This document shows, piece by piece, positions 1-6,923 of a stretch of DNA of 7,634 nt (position 1 is its first letter; each line of letters begins with the position of its first letter). Origin of the DNA: Gracilibacteraceae bacterium (GTDB lineage: Bacteria > Bacillota > Desulfitobacteriia > Desulfitobacteriales > Syntrophobotulaceae); assembly GCA_031263945.1 (NCBI GenBank), contig JAISEW010000242.1, positions 1 to 7,634 on the forward strand, given 5' to 3'. The notes under the pieces were generated by a model, which saw only the letters and a program-made list of their open reading frames with translations, was not told where the DNA came from and made no database searches. Both the position numbers and the translations under genes were made by a program.

Positions 1-648
1 GTGTCGATGTGCGGGTTTGCCAAACTGCTGAAAAACGGGGACCTCAGCGACGAGGAAAGGCGGGAATACCTGGATATCATCATCGCCGAGTCGGAGCGGC
101 TCGCCGAGCTTTCCACCAATGTCCTCAATATATCGAAGTATGAAAACATTTTGATCATCCCCGATAAAACCTTGTTCCGGCTGGATGAGCAGATCCGGCG
201 GGTCATTTTGCTGATGGAGCCGAAATGGTCGCGAAAAGAGCTTTCCGTCAATGTGGAAATGGAGGAGATCGCCTATAACGGGAACGAGGATTTTACCCAG
301 CAGATATGGATCAATTTGCTGGATAACGCCGTCAAATTCTCCTATCCGGGCGGGCTTATCAGCGTGGGTCTGGTGAGCGCCGGCGGCGGCGTTCGTTTTA
401 CCGTGCAGGACGACGGGGCCGGCATGGACGAGAAGACGAAAGCGCGGATTTTTGACAAATTTTACCAGGGAGACGTCTCCCATAAGACAGCGGGAAACGG
501 TCTCGGGCTGGCGATCGCCAAACGGGTCACGGATCTGTGCGGCGGCGTGATCGAAGCGCAAAGCGAGCCGGGAAAGGGCAGTAAGTTTACGGTTTTTTTG
601 CCGAATGAGGTCTACACACGCGGTAATTCGGTTTTACAGGAAAAATAA
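1..648 (+). CDS. Sensor histidine kinase, C-terminal fragment (5' end outside window)
   Basis: This is the kinase core of a membrane or cytoplasmic two-component sensor, which would autophosphorylate on His and pass the phosphate to a response regulator. The visible 215 residues begin inside the dimerisation/phosphotransfer helix. The opening SMCGFAKLL matches the segment that follows the HELRTPL-type H box, so the phosphoacceptor His should lie about 7 codons upstream of the window. The GTG at base 1 is therefore an internal Val, not a start. The ATPase domain is complete: N box NLLDNAVKFS (residues 105-114), G1 box DDGAGM (137-142), F box IFDKFYQ (150-156) and G2 box GNGLGLAI (165-172), ending in the usual GKGSKFTVFLP strand. 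The gene stops at TAA (646-648). The sensor domain is not visible, so the signal is unknown. It lies just upstream of an efflux operon on the same strand, which makes regulation of that pump a positional guess only. Confidence 0.93.
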   Translation: MSMCGFAKLLKNGDLSDEERREYLDIIIAESERLAELSTNVLNISKYENILIIPDKTLFRLDEQIRRVILLMEPKWSRKELSVNVEMEEIAYNGNEDFTQQIWINLLDNAVKFSYPGGLISVGLVSAGGGVRFTVQDDGAGMDEKTKARIFDKFYQGDVSHKTAGNGLGLAIAKRVTDLCGGVIEAQSEPGKGSKFTVFLPNEVYTRGNSVLQEK

Positions 649-678
649 CTGCTCACAATGACGGGCGGCATACATAAA

Positions 679-728
679 ATCAATTGAACCTCAACGAAAA
701 TTACGCTTTCCGTTGAGATTCAATTTAT
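679..728. promoter_or_regulatory. Long imperfect palindrome upstream of the efflux operon (candidate operator)
   Basis: Left arm AATTGAACCTCAACG (682-696) and right arm CGTTGAGATTCAATT (711-725) are reverse complements with one mismatch (689 against 718). After a second mismatch the pairing continues inward by AAA/TTT (698-700 with 707-709), leaving a 6-base loop at 701-706. Two more outer pairs extend it to 679-728. No T-run follows, so it is a poor intrinsic terminator for the kinase gene. It ends 7 bases before the TG of the extended -10 promoter and covers the -35 zone, which suits a repressor or activator site. The regulator is unknown. Confidence 0.6.
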
Positions 729-735
729 ATTGCCC

Positions 736-744
736 TGTTATACT
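736..744 (+). promoter_or_regulatory. Extended -10 promoter for the efflux operon
   Basis: TGTTATACT contains a TGn extension and the -10 hexamer TATACT (739-744), one mismatch from TATAAT. No good -35 lies at 16-18 bp. A TTGAGA at 713-718 is 20 bp away and sits inside the palindrome's right arm. Transcription would begin near 751 and give a leader of about 50 nt before the adaptor gene. This is a sequence-based prediction only. Confidence 0.5.
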
Positions 745-786
745 GACATCCGGAGATTTGTACGTTCATAATCATAACGCATAATT

Positions 787-794
787 AGAAGGAG
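787..794 (+). promoter_or_regulatory. Ribosome binding site that decides the adaptor start
   Basis: AGAAGGAG is a near-perfect Shine-Dalgarno sequence. It directly abuts the in-frame ATG at 795, leaving no spacer, but lies 9 nt before the in-frame GTG at 804. The GTG is therefore the better start, giving a product three residues shorter than a reading from the ATG. Confidence 0.65.
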
Positions 795-803
795 ATGGTT
801 CTG

Positions 804-1943
804 GTGAAAACAAGGCCTCGTCATGTCATGGCCGGACTGGCAGTCATATCATTTCTCGCCGCTTTAACTTTAAGCGGATGTAGTCAGGAAAGCCAGGAAG
901 AAGCGCCGAATGTGATCAACGTGGAAACAGCCGTCGTGCAAACGATGGATATTACAAAATATTCCAGCTATTCCGGTCAGGCGGCGGGAAGCGTTGAAGA
1001 AAGCGTTATGCCCAAGATGTCCGGCCGGGTCGTCGCGGTGGAAGTGACCGAAGGTCAGGCCGTGCGGGAGGGACAGGTCATTATGCGTATAGACTCCGGC
1101 AAGGTGGAATTATCCGTCCGGCAGGCCGAGGCGGCGCTGACCTCCGCTCAGGCGGCACTGGCGGCCAATGAGGTGCGGCGGCGGACGGCTCTGGCCAATT
1201 ATGAGCGGCTGGAGGAACTTTTCCGCGAAGGGGCTGTTTCCCAGCAAACCCTGGAAGCGGCTCAGGCGGAGTATGACATCCTCAGCGCCGGCGCCGCCGA
1301 AGCGGGCGTGGCGCAGGCTGAGGCCGCTCTGAACGCGGCGCTGCAGACTTTGGCGGATTGCGCCGTCACCAGCCCTCTGGACGGAACGGTCGGCCGCCTC
1401 AATGTCACGGTCGGCGATACGGCCGGCGGGGGCCCGGTCGCGGTCGTCAATAATACCGCGGATCTGGAAGTGGAAGTGAAGGTCAGTCAATCCGATATAT
1501 CGTCGGTTCAGGCCGGGACCGGCGTCAGCGTTTTGATCGGGGCCATCGGCGGGGAACCGTTTACCGGCACGGTCAAAAGCGTGGCCTCTGTCGCCGATCC
1601 GCTCACCAACGCCTATCCGGTAAAAGTGACTCTGCCCAATGATCCGGACGCCCAGATCAAGTCCGGCATGTTCGTGGAAGTGCTGCTGGGAACGCGGCAC
1701 CGGGCCGGCGTCGCCGCGATCCCCATGGAAGCGGTCCTGCCTCAGAACGGGGAGAATATCGTCTATGTGGTGAATGAGGAAAACCGGGCGCAGGCGGTGG
1801 TCGTACAAACCGGGCTGAACGACGGGACTTATATTGAAATTATCGACGGCTTACTAGAGGGGCAGAGGATCGTCACCAAAGGCAACACCCTTATCGACGA
1901 AACCAGCGTGATGGATCTGGCCGACGGGGGAGACGCTCAATGA
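804..1943 (+). CDS. RND efflux periplasmic adaptor (membrane-fusion) lipoprotein, HlyD/AcrA family
   Basis: This protein would bridge the inner-membrane RND pump encoded by the next gene to an outer-membrane TolC-like channel. From the GTG start it is 379 residues. A basic N-terminus and a hydrophobic stretch lead to the lipobox LSGC, so Cys26 should be lipidated and anchor the protein in the inner membrane. The order is typical of the family: first lipoyl half (about 65-97, with the MSGRVVAVEVTEGQAVREGQ pattern), an Ala/Glu/Gln-rich helical hairpin (about 98-185), second lipoyl half (SPLDGTVGRLNVTVGD, about 190-205), a beta-barrel, and a membrane-proximal domain near the C-terminus. At the hairpin tip, R135-x3-L139-x6-S146 fits the RLS motif of TolC-docking adaptors. 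This implies an outer membrane. The stop overlaps the RND start in ATGA, so the two are translationally coupled. The transported substrate cannot be read from the sequence. Confidence 0.93.
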   Translation: MKTRPRHVMAGLAVISFLAALTLSGCSQESQEEAPNVINVETAVVQTMDITKYSSYSGQAAGSVEESVMPKMSGRVVAVEVTEGQAVREGQVIMRIDSGKVELSVRQAEAALTSAQAALAANEVRRRTALANYERLEELFREGAVSQQTLEAAQAEYDILSAGAAEAGVAQAEAALNAALQTLADCAVTSPLDGTVGRLNVTVGDTAGGGPVAVVNNTADLEVEVKVSQSDISSVQAGTGVSVLIGAIGGEPFTGTVKSVASVADPLTNAYPVKVTLPNDPDAQIKSGMFVEVLLGTRHRAGVAAIPMEAVLPQNGENIVYVVNEENRAQAVVVQTGLNDGTYIEIIDGLLEGQRIVTKGNTLIDETSVMDLADGGDAQ

Positions 1944-4900
1944 TCGGGAGAATTGCCAGGTTTTCCGTTAATCACCCGGCCACGATCGTCGTCCTGATCG
2001 CCGCGCTGTCCATTATCGGCGTGATGAGCGTGGGGCAGATGTCTACCGACCTGATGCCGGAAATGGATCTGCCTTATGTGATCGTGATCACCAGCTACGT
2101 GGGTGCCGGTCCGGAAGAAGTGGAGGAGCAGGTCACCAAACCGATCGAAAATATGATCGCCACTGTCAGCGGCATTGATATCCTGATGTCCCAATCCGGC
2201 GCCAATTCCTCGCTGGTGATGATCGGTTTCAACTATGGAAGCGGCATGGACGCCGCGATGGCCGACGTCCGGGACAGGATCGCCCTGGCGGAAAGCTATC
2301 TTCCCACCGACGCGGGCAAGCCGACGGTGATGCAGCTCAACCCCAATATGCTGCCGGCCGTCACTCTGGCGATCGATTCGGAGCAATTGTCTTTGGCCCA
2401 ATTGCAGAGCATCGCGGAAAATGATATCGAACCCCGTCTGTCGCGTATCGCGGGGGTGGCTTCCGTGAGTGTTTCCGGCGGGCTGGAACGGGAAGTGAAA
2501 CTGGCGGTCGATCCGGTCAAGGCGCTGCATTACGGTTTGAGCCTGACGCAGATCGGCAGTTTTCTGGCGGCGGATAACTACAATATGCCGAACGGCGACA
2601 TCACTTACGGGAACCGGGAGTATTCCGTCCGTAATTTGCAGGAATTTGAAAGCGTCGAGGACATCGGCGAAGTGGCGCTCACCACCGCCGGCGGCCGGAT
2701 CCAACTGAAAGAGATCGCCGAGATATCCGAAGCCTATAAAGACGCGGCGCAATACACCCGCATCAACGGCCGAACGGCGGTGAGCGTGCAGGTGCAGCAG
2801 GCGACCGACGGCAACACGGTGGAAGTCTGCGCCAAAGTTCAGGAGGAAATGGCGCAGATCCAGCGCGAGATCGGCGGTAAAATCAGTGTGGAAACCGTCA
2901 TGGATCAGTCGGATTACATCAACCAGTCGATTGGCAGTACGGTCAGCACTTTGCTGGAAGGGGCCGGCCTGGCGATTTTGGTCATCTTTTTGTTCATGCG
3001 TAACCTGCGCAGCACGGCCATTGTCGCCATCGCGATACCCCTGTCCCTCCTGGCCACGTTTATCATGCTGTTCTACACGGGCAGCACTCTGAATGTCATC
3101 ACCCTCGGCGGGCTGGCTCTGGGAGTGGGGCGCATGATCGACGACTCGATCGTCGTTTTTGAAAACATCTACCGCCATCGCAGTCTGGGGCTGTCCGCCC
3201 GGGATGCGGCTATGCGGGGCACCGCCGAAGTGGGCGGCGCTGTTTTGGCGAGCACCTTGACCTTGGTGGCGGTTTTTCTGCCGATCGGCCTCACGGGCGG
3301 GATCACCGGAGTGATGTTCAAACCTCTGGCCCTGACGATTTGCGTGGCCATCGCCTGCTCTTTGCTCATATCCTTGGCGGTGGTGCCTTTCATGGCCTCC
3401 CGCCTCTTAACGGACGCGGCTATGGCCAAAAGAGGCGGAGGAAAATTTTTCCTGTTAAAAGCGTTCTATCGTCTGGGCGCATGGCTGGACGATCTGGGGG
3501 AAAAATATAAAATATGGCTGCGCTGGGCGCTGAGCCACCGGCGCGCGGTGATACTCGGCGTAGTGGCGCTCATCGCCGTGGCGCTGGGGACGATCCCGCT
3601 CATCGGCGCCGAGTTCATGCCATCCTCCGATTCCGGCGAGATCAGCGTCACGCTGGAAGCCGACCGGGGGTCAAAACTGGAGGAAGTAGACAGACTGGCC
3701 GGGATAGTCGAGGCGCGGCTGGCAGAAAACCCGGCCGTGGAGATTGTCTATGCCAGCGTCGGCAGTTCCGGCGCGTCGATCATGTCCTCAGGCGCCGCCA
3801 ATCAGGCGAGTTTTACGGTGCGGCTCATCCCGAAAAACGAGCGGGCGGGCGTTGCGCAGGTCGCTGATGAAATCGAGCAATCCCTCAGAGGCATCGCCGG
3901 CACCAAAAGCACCGTGAGCGTCAGTGACAGCGGTTTTGCGTCGGTCAGCAGCGCCGCCGTCGCGGTCAATATCCGGGGCGACGATCTGGATACTTTGCGC
4001 GCTCTGACCAAAGAAATCAAAGACATCGTGGAAAATGTGCCGGGCACGCGCAATGTGACGTCCTCGCTGGGGGACGGGAGCCCGGAAGTGCAGATGCGGA
4101 TCAGCCGGCAGCGGGCTATGGAATTCGGTCTGATGCCGGCGCAGGTTTCCGGCGAAGTCAGAGCGGCGGTCACCGGGTCGGTCGTGTCCCAATACCGGTT
4201 TGAAGGCGACGAGATCGATATCACCGTGACCTCCGCCGATAGACAAAACAGCGATATGGACACCCTGCAAAATTTGCCGATCGTCATCGGTCCGGGCAGC
4301 AGCATCCCCTTAGCGGAAATAGCCAGTTTTGAGCTGTCCACCGGGCCGGTGCAGATCAGCCGGGAAAACCAGACCCGTCTGGGGACGGTTTCCTGCGATC
4401 TGTTAAACAGGGATTTAAACAGCGTTACCAAAGATATTCAGACGGAAGTAAGCAAGATCAAACTGCCGGCGGGATACATCGTAGACTATGGCGGGGAAAA
4501 CGAGCAGATGATGGAAGCTTTTTCCAGCCTGGTCCTGGCGCTGCTCATGGCGATCATGCTGGTTTATGTGGTCATGGTCTTGCAGTATGAGTCATTCCGG
4601 GATCCGTTCGTCATCCTCTTTTCGCTGCCCGGCGCCGTTATCGGGGTCGCCGCCGCGCTTTTGGTCACGGGGACCAGCTTCAGCGTCACCGCTTTTCTCG
4701 GGATTATCATGCTGGTAGGGATCGCCGTGGCCAACGCGATCGTTTATATTGATTATTTGAAACAAATGATCGCCGCGGGGATGGAGCGGACCGCCGCGCT
4801 GCTGGAGACAGGCCGGGTCAGGCTGCGGCCCATTTTGATGACCGCTCTGGCGACTATTCTGGCTATGACGCCCATGACGCTGGGACTGGGCGAAGGCAGC

Positions 4901-5038
4901 GAGACCAACGCCCCGATGGCTATCGTCGTGATCGGGGGCCTGATGGCGGCGACTCTGGTCACTTTGTTTTTGGTCCCGGTCGTGTACAGCATTTTGGACG
5001 ATTGGACCGCGAGGTATACCAAACCAGGACGGGAATGA
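1940..5038 (+). CDS. RND multidrug efflux permease, HAE1/AcrB family
   Basis: This is a proton-driven inner-membrane pump that takes substrates from the periplasm or outer leaflet and passes them to the adaptor/channel. At 1032 residues it is full length for AcrB-type proteins. The sequence shows TM1 near residues 11-32, the porter-domain signature SYVGAGPEEVEEQVTKPIE (52-70), TM2-TM6 (about 334-490), a second TM/porter repeat starting near 533, and TM8-TM12 (about 860-1018). In TM4 the proton-relay pair is present as D401-D402 (GRMIDDSIVVFEN). In TM10 the site of AcrB Lys940 is Ala931 (GIAVANAIVYID), so that Lys is missing, as I recall for SwrC-like Firmicutes pumps. An Arg in the TM11 region (RLRP, R963) is kept. 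GGGGGAG (1926-1932) with a 7-nt spacer supports the ATG at 1940. Substrate is unknown: drugs, bile-type detergents and self-made lipids or peptides are all possible. Its last 80 bp overlap the convergent AbrB-type gene. Confidence 0.95.
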   Translation: MIGRIARFSVNHPATIVVLIAALSIIGVMSVGQMSTDLMPEMDLPYVIVITSYVGAGPEEVEEQVTKPIENMIATVSGIDILMSQSGANSSLVMIGFNYGSGMDAAMADVRDRIALAESYLPTDAGKPTVMQLNPNMLPAVTLAIDSEQLSLAQLQSIAENDIEPRLSRIAGVASVSVSGGLEREVKLAVDPVKALHYGLSLTQIGSFLAADNYNMPNGDITYGNREYSVRNLQEFESVEDIGEVALTTAGGRIQLKEIAEISEAYKDAAQYTRINGRTAVSVQVQQATDGNTVEVCAKVQEEMAQIQREIGGKISVETVMDQSDYINQSIGSTVSTLLEGAGLAILVIFLFMRNLRSTAIVAIAIPLSLLATFIMLFYTGSTLNVITLGGLALGVGRMIDDSIVVFENIYRHRSLGLSARDAAMRGTAEVGGAVLASTLTLVAVFLPIGLTGGITGVMFKPLALTICVAIACSLLISLAVVPFMASRLLTDAAMAKRGGGKFFLLKAFYRLGAWLDDLGEKYKIWLRWALSHRRAVILGVVALIAVALGTIPLIGAEFMPSSDSGEISVTLEADRGSKLEEVDRLAGIVEARLAENPAVEIVYASVGSSGASIMSSGAANQASFTVRLIPKNERAGVAQVADEIEQSLRGIAGTKSTVSVSDSGFASVSSAAVAVNIRGDDLDTLRALTKEIKDIVENVPGTRNVTSSLGDGSPEVQMRISRQRAMEFGLMPAQVSGEVRAAVTGSVVSQYRFEGDEIDITVTSADRQNSDMDTLQNLPIVIGPGSSIPLAEIASFELSTGPVQISRENQTRLGTVSCDLLNRDLNSVTKDIQTEVSKIKLPAGYIVDYGGENEQMMEAFSSLVLALLMAIMLVYVVMVLQYESFRDPFVILFSLPGAVIGVAAALLVTGTSFSVTAFLGIIMLVGIAVANAIVYIDYLKQMIAAGMERTAALLETGRVRLRPILMTALATILAMTPMTLGLGEGSETNAPMAIVVIGGLMAATLVTLFLVPVVYSILDDWTARYTKPGRE

Positions 5039-6128
5039 CGGCGATATAAACAAAGAGCAGGCGGAATATTTGAAAAATCGAGACCACAGTGACGTCGGCG
5101 CCCAGCAATAAGGCGGTAACGCCCATTTCCGTGATGCCGCCCGGCGCCGTGCCGATGAACATGGTGAGATAGTCCAAAGGCGATATCAGCGTGATGAGAT
5201 AGTCCAGGGCGGCAAAGAGGGCGATGGTTATTAAGTTGCTGATAACAGCGGTCAGGGAGATTTTTTTCCAGGCTGTTAAATTGTTGATCTGGATCTGCAG
5301 ACCGATGTTTATGCCCATACAAATTTGCGCCAAAAGGGATATGCCGGAAGGGAGCGCCGGGACCGGCAGACCGCAAAGCGCCAGGACAGCGGTCGCCGTC
5401 AGCGGCACGATCAAAGAGTTTCCCCGGAATTTTACTTTGTTGCAGAGATAAACCAGCAAGGAAATGATGAGATAATACAGGGCCCAGAGGGCAATATCCC
5501 GATATGTAATATGCGCGGACACAGGCGCCGGCGCCGCGATAGCATCCCCATTCCCGCTCGGATGCGCCAAAACGCGGGTGGCGATAAACGGTATGACCGT
5601 GACGACCACCAGCACCCGGATGACCTGCATCAGAGAAACGACCGAAATGTCGGCGCCCTTGATATCCTCGCAGATGGCGACGGCTTGGACTACTCCCGCC
5701 GGCAGACTGCCGAACAGGCTCGTCGCCCGGTCCAGCCCCGCCGCTTTTTGCATGGCCCAGCTGCTGCCCAGCAGAATAAGAAGCGAGGCCAGAGAGACGA
5801 GCAGGAGCAGGGGCCAAATGCCTAAGATCCCGGACACGGACTCTCTGGTGAATGTTCTGCCCAGCATGTATCCCAAGACGATCAGCGCCGATGAGCGCAG
5901 CCACTTAGGCCAAAGCAGCGTTTTCTTAAAAACGAGCTTGGCTAAAGCGCAGGAAAACAAAGGGCCGAGGACCCAGGGCAGAGGGAGACGGAGGAGGTAA
6001 AACACGGCGCCGCCCAGACCGGATAATATGAAGGTGAGGAGATAATAAGGTATTAACGTGGGAACGCCTTCTTTCGCGGCGTCAACTGTACGCTTTATTT
6101 GGCTCTGACATAATGCCTCTGATCTCAA
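4959..6128 (-). CDS. AbrB-family integral membrane protein (PF05145-type), start uncertain
   Basis: This is a polytopic inner-membrane protein of the AbrB family, sometimes annotated as 'ammonia monooxygenase' or AbrB transporter/regulator; its biochemical role is not firmly known. The open frame from a TTG at 6128 gives 389 residues. The family's internal duplication is visible: FGSLPAGVVQAVAICEDIKG through QVIRVLVVVTVIP (about 139-180) aligns with IGTAPGGITEMGVTALLLGA through QIFRLLFVYIAVIP (about 325-366). The N-terminal LGGAVFYLLRLPLPWVLGPL (38-57) is also family-like. The start is doubtful. The TTG has no ribosome binding site and sits inside a TATAAT -10 element, while the homologous part begins only near residue 24-28, where no ATG, GTG or TTG is in frame. 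The 3' end (about 26 codons, including the VIPVLVWY end of the last helix) lies antisense inside the RND gene. It follows the lactonase gene after a gap of about 28 bp and may be in the same operon. Confidence 0.87.
   Translation of the reverse strand: MRSEALCQSQIKRTVDAAKEGVPTLIPYYLLTFILSGLGGAVFYLLRLPLPWVLGPLFSCALAKLVFKKTLLWPKWLRSSALIVLGYMLGRTFTRESVSGILGIWPLLLLVSLASLLILLGSSWAMQKAAGLDRATSLFGSLPAGVVQAVAICEDIKGADISVVSLMQVIRVLVVVTVIPFIATRVLAHPSGNGDAIAAPAPVSAHITYRDIALWALYYLIISLLVYLCNKVKFRGNSLIVPLTATAVLALCGLPVPALPSGISLLAQICMGINIGLQIQINNLTAWKKISLTAVISNLITIALFAALDYLITLISPLDYLTMFIGTAPGGITEMGVTALLLGADVTVVSIFQIFRLLFVYIAVIPVLVWYTSRSNRPKCCTRPGPKTK
6067..6074 (-). promoter_or_regulatory. Shine-Dalgarno-like site inside the AbrB 5' region
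   Basis: Read on the minus strand, AAAGAAGG is followed after 7 nt by ACG and after 10 nt by TTA, in frame with the AbrB protein just where family homology begins. No standard start codon lies at a usable distance. It may be a chance purine run, or it may mark a start that uses a near-cognate codon or was altered by mutation or base-call error. Confidence 0.3.
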
Positions 6129-6136
6129 TTATAGCA
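6128..6136 (-). promoter_or_regulatory. Extended -10 promoter upstream of the AbrB gene
   Basis: On the minus strand the sequence reads TGCTATAAT: a perfect TATAAT (6133-6128) with a TGn extension (6136-6134). The position 17 bp upstream holds only a weak TTTTAG in place of a -35. Transcription would begin near 6121. If used, it gives AbrB its own transcript, and the TTG at 6128 could not be that transcript's start codon. Confidence 0.45.
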
Positions 6137-6156
6137 TATTTGCAAAGCCGCTAAAA

Positions 6157-6912
6157 CTATGAAGGCGTAAAAACACCGATATCATGCGCAGGCAACACGG
6201 TAACCCGCTCGTCTTTGATATATCGCCGGATTTTTTCCATTGAACCCCAAACGTCTGGGGCATTGTGGAAAATACCACCGGGAATACCTGTGTTTAAGTT
6301 TTCATAACAATTAATTATATCACCCGGAAGCAAATATTTCCCTTCAGGGGTACGAACAAGCACTCCCTGCGAGCCGACAGTATGCCCGGGCAAGCTGATA
6401 AGCTCAATCCCGTCGTCAATTTTGGTATCGCCGTCCACTAAGGCCAAACGGTTGTAATAGCTGAGAAAATAGGGGATACGCGTTTTAATGTTTATTTCGT
6501 AGAATTTATAGTCCGATTGCATCGGCGCGACCGCGTAAAGCAATTCCCGTTTTTGCAGGAATATCCGCGCGTTTGGCACATAGCGCATACCGATGGCGTG
6601 ATCCCAGTGCAAATGGGTCAAAATCGCCGTCTGGATATCTTCCGGTTTCAAACCGTGTTCGGCTAAGACGGCGGTCAATTGCTGATCGTCCCGGATACCT
6701 ACCGGGTTATGGTCTCGGGTGAGTTGTTCCGCGTCAGGACCGGGGCCGGCGTCCACCAATATACGCCGGCCGTCCTCAAGGTTGGTCAGCAGCCAGGCTA
6801 TCAAGGGCGATGGCACCACTTTGCCCACGTCGTTGGCGACGCCGAAACGGCTGATCATCGTGGCCATCGTCATGTCTAAGGTCCCTAAATTCAAAGGCGT
6901 GATTTTCCACAT
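6157..6912 (-). CDS. Metallo-beta-lactamase-fold hydrolase, N-acyl-homoserine-lactonase type
   Basis: A 251-residue single-domain metallohydrolase, probably a cytoplasmic lactone or ester hydrolase since no signal peptide is visible. The dinuclear zinc-site ligands are all there: H100-x-H102-x-D104-H105 (THLHWDHAIG), H177 (PGHTVGS), D198 (LLPGDII) and H243 (LPAHD). Spacing and length match the AiiA/AttM lactonase family, in which the matching AiiA ligands are H104, H106, D108, H109, H169, D191 and H235. The active-site Tyr three residues after the bridging Asp in AiiA is Asn201 here, so the substrate may not be an acyl-homoserine lactone. The ATG at 6912 lies 11 bp after the dctM stop, and the frame upstream of it overlaps dctM out of frame and is not protein-like. 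The ribosome binding site is weak (AAGG within the end of dctM, rather far away), which suggests coupling to dctM translation. The stop is TAG (6159-6157). Confidence 0.9.
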   Translation of the reverse strand: MWKITPLNLGTLDMTMATMISRFGVANDVGKVVPSPLIAWLLTNLEDGRRILVDAGPGPDAEQLTRDHNPVGIRDDQQLTAVLAEHGLKPEDIQTAILTHLHWDHAIGMRYVPNARIFLQKRELLYAVAPMQSDYKFYEINIKTRIPYFLSYYNRLALVDGDTKIDDGIELISLPGHTVGSQGVLVRTPEGKYLLPGDIINCYENLNTGIPGGIFHNAPDVWGSMEKIRRYIKDERVTVLPAHDIGVFTPS

Positions 6913-6923
6913 AAGCTTAGTCT

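Noticed and set aside
1..3. GTG at base 1 as the start of a short kinase
   Set aside because: The sequence begins in the middle of the phosphotransfer helix, so this is an internal Val of a gene cut by the window edge.
679..728. Palindrome as an intrinsic terminator of the histidine kinase gene
   Set aside because: The stem is long enough, but the bases after it are not a T-run and it directly adjoins a promoter, so a binding site is the better reading. A partial terminator role is not excluded.
757..785. Alternative promoter with TTGTAC (758-763) and CATAAT (780-785)
   Set aside because: Its transcript would begin in or after the ribosome binding site of the adaptor gene, leaving no usable leader, and the -35 matches poorly.
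1937..3178. 413-codon open frame antisense to the 5' half of the RND gene
   Set aside because: Its translation is rich in His, Asp, Gln and Arg with no recognisable domain or membrane pattern, as expected from the complement of a GC-rich membrane-protein gene. The RND frame on the other strand is unambiguous.
4753..5904. 383-codon minus-strand open frame covering the AbrB gene and the RND 3' end
   Set aside because: It is out of frame with the AbrB protein, whose duplicated helices are clearly family-like; this frame is low-complexity and Gly/Arg/His-rich.
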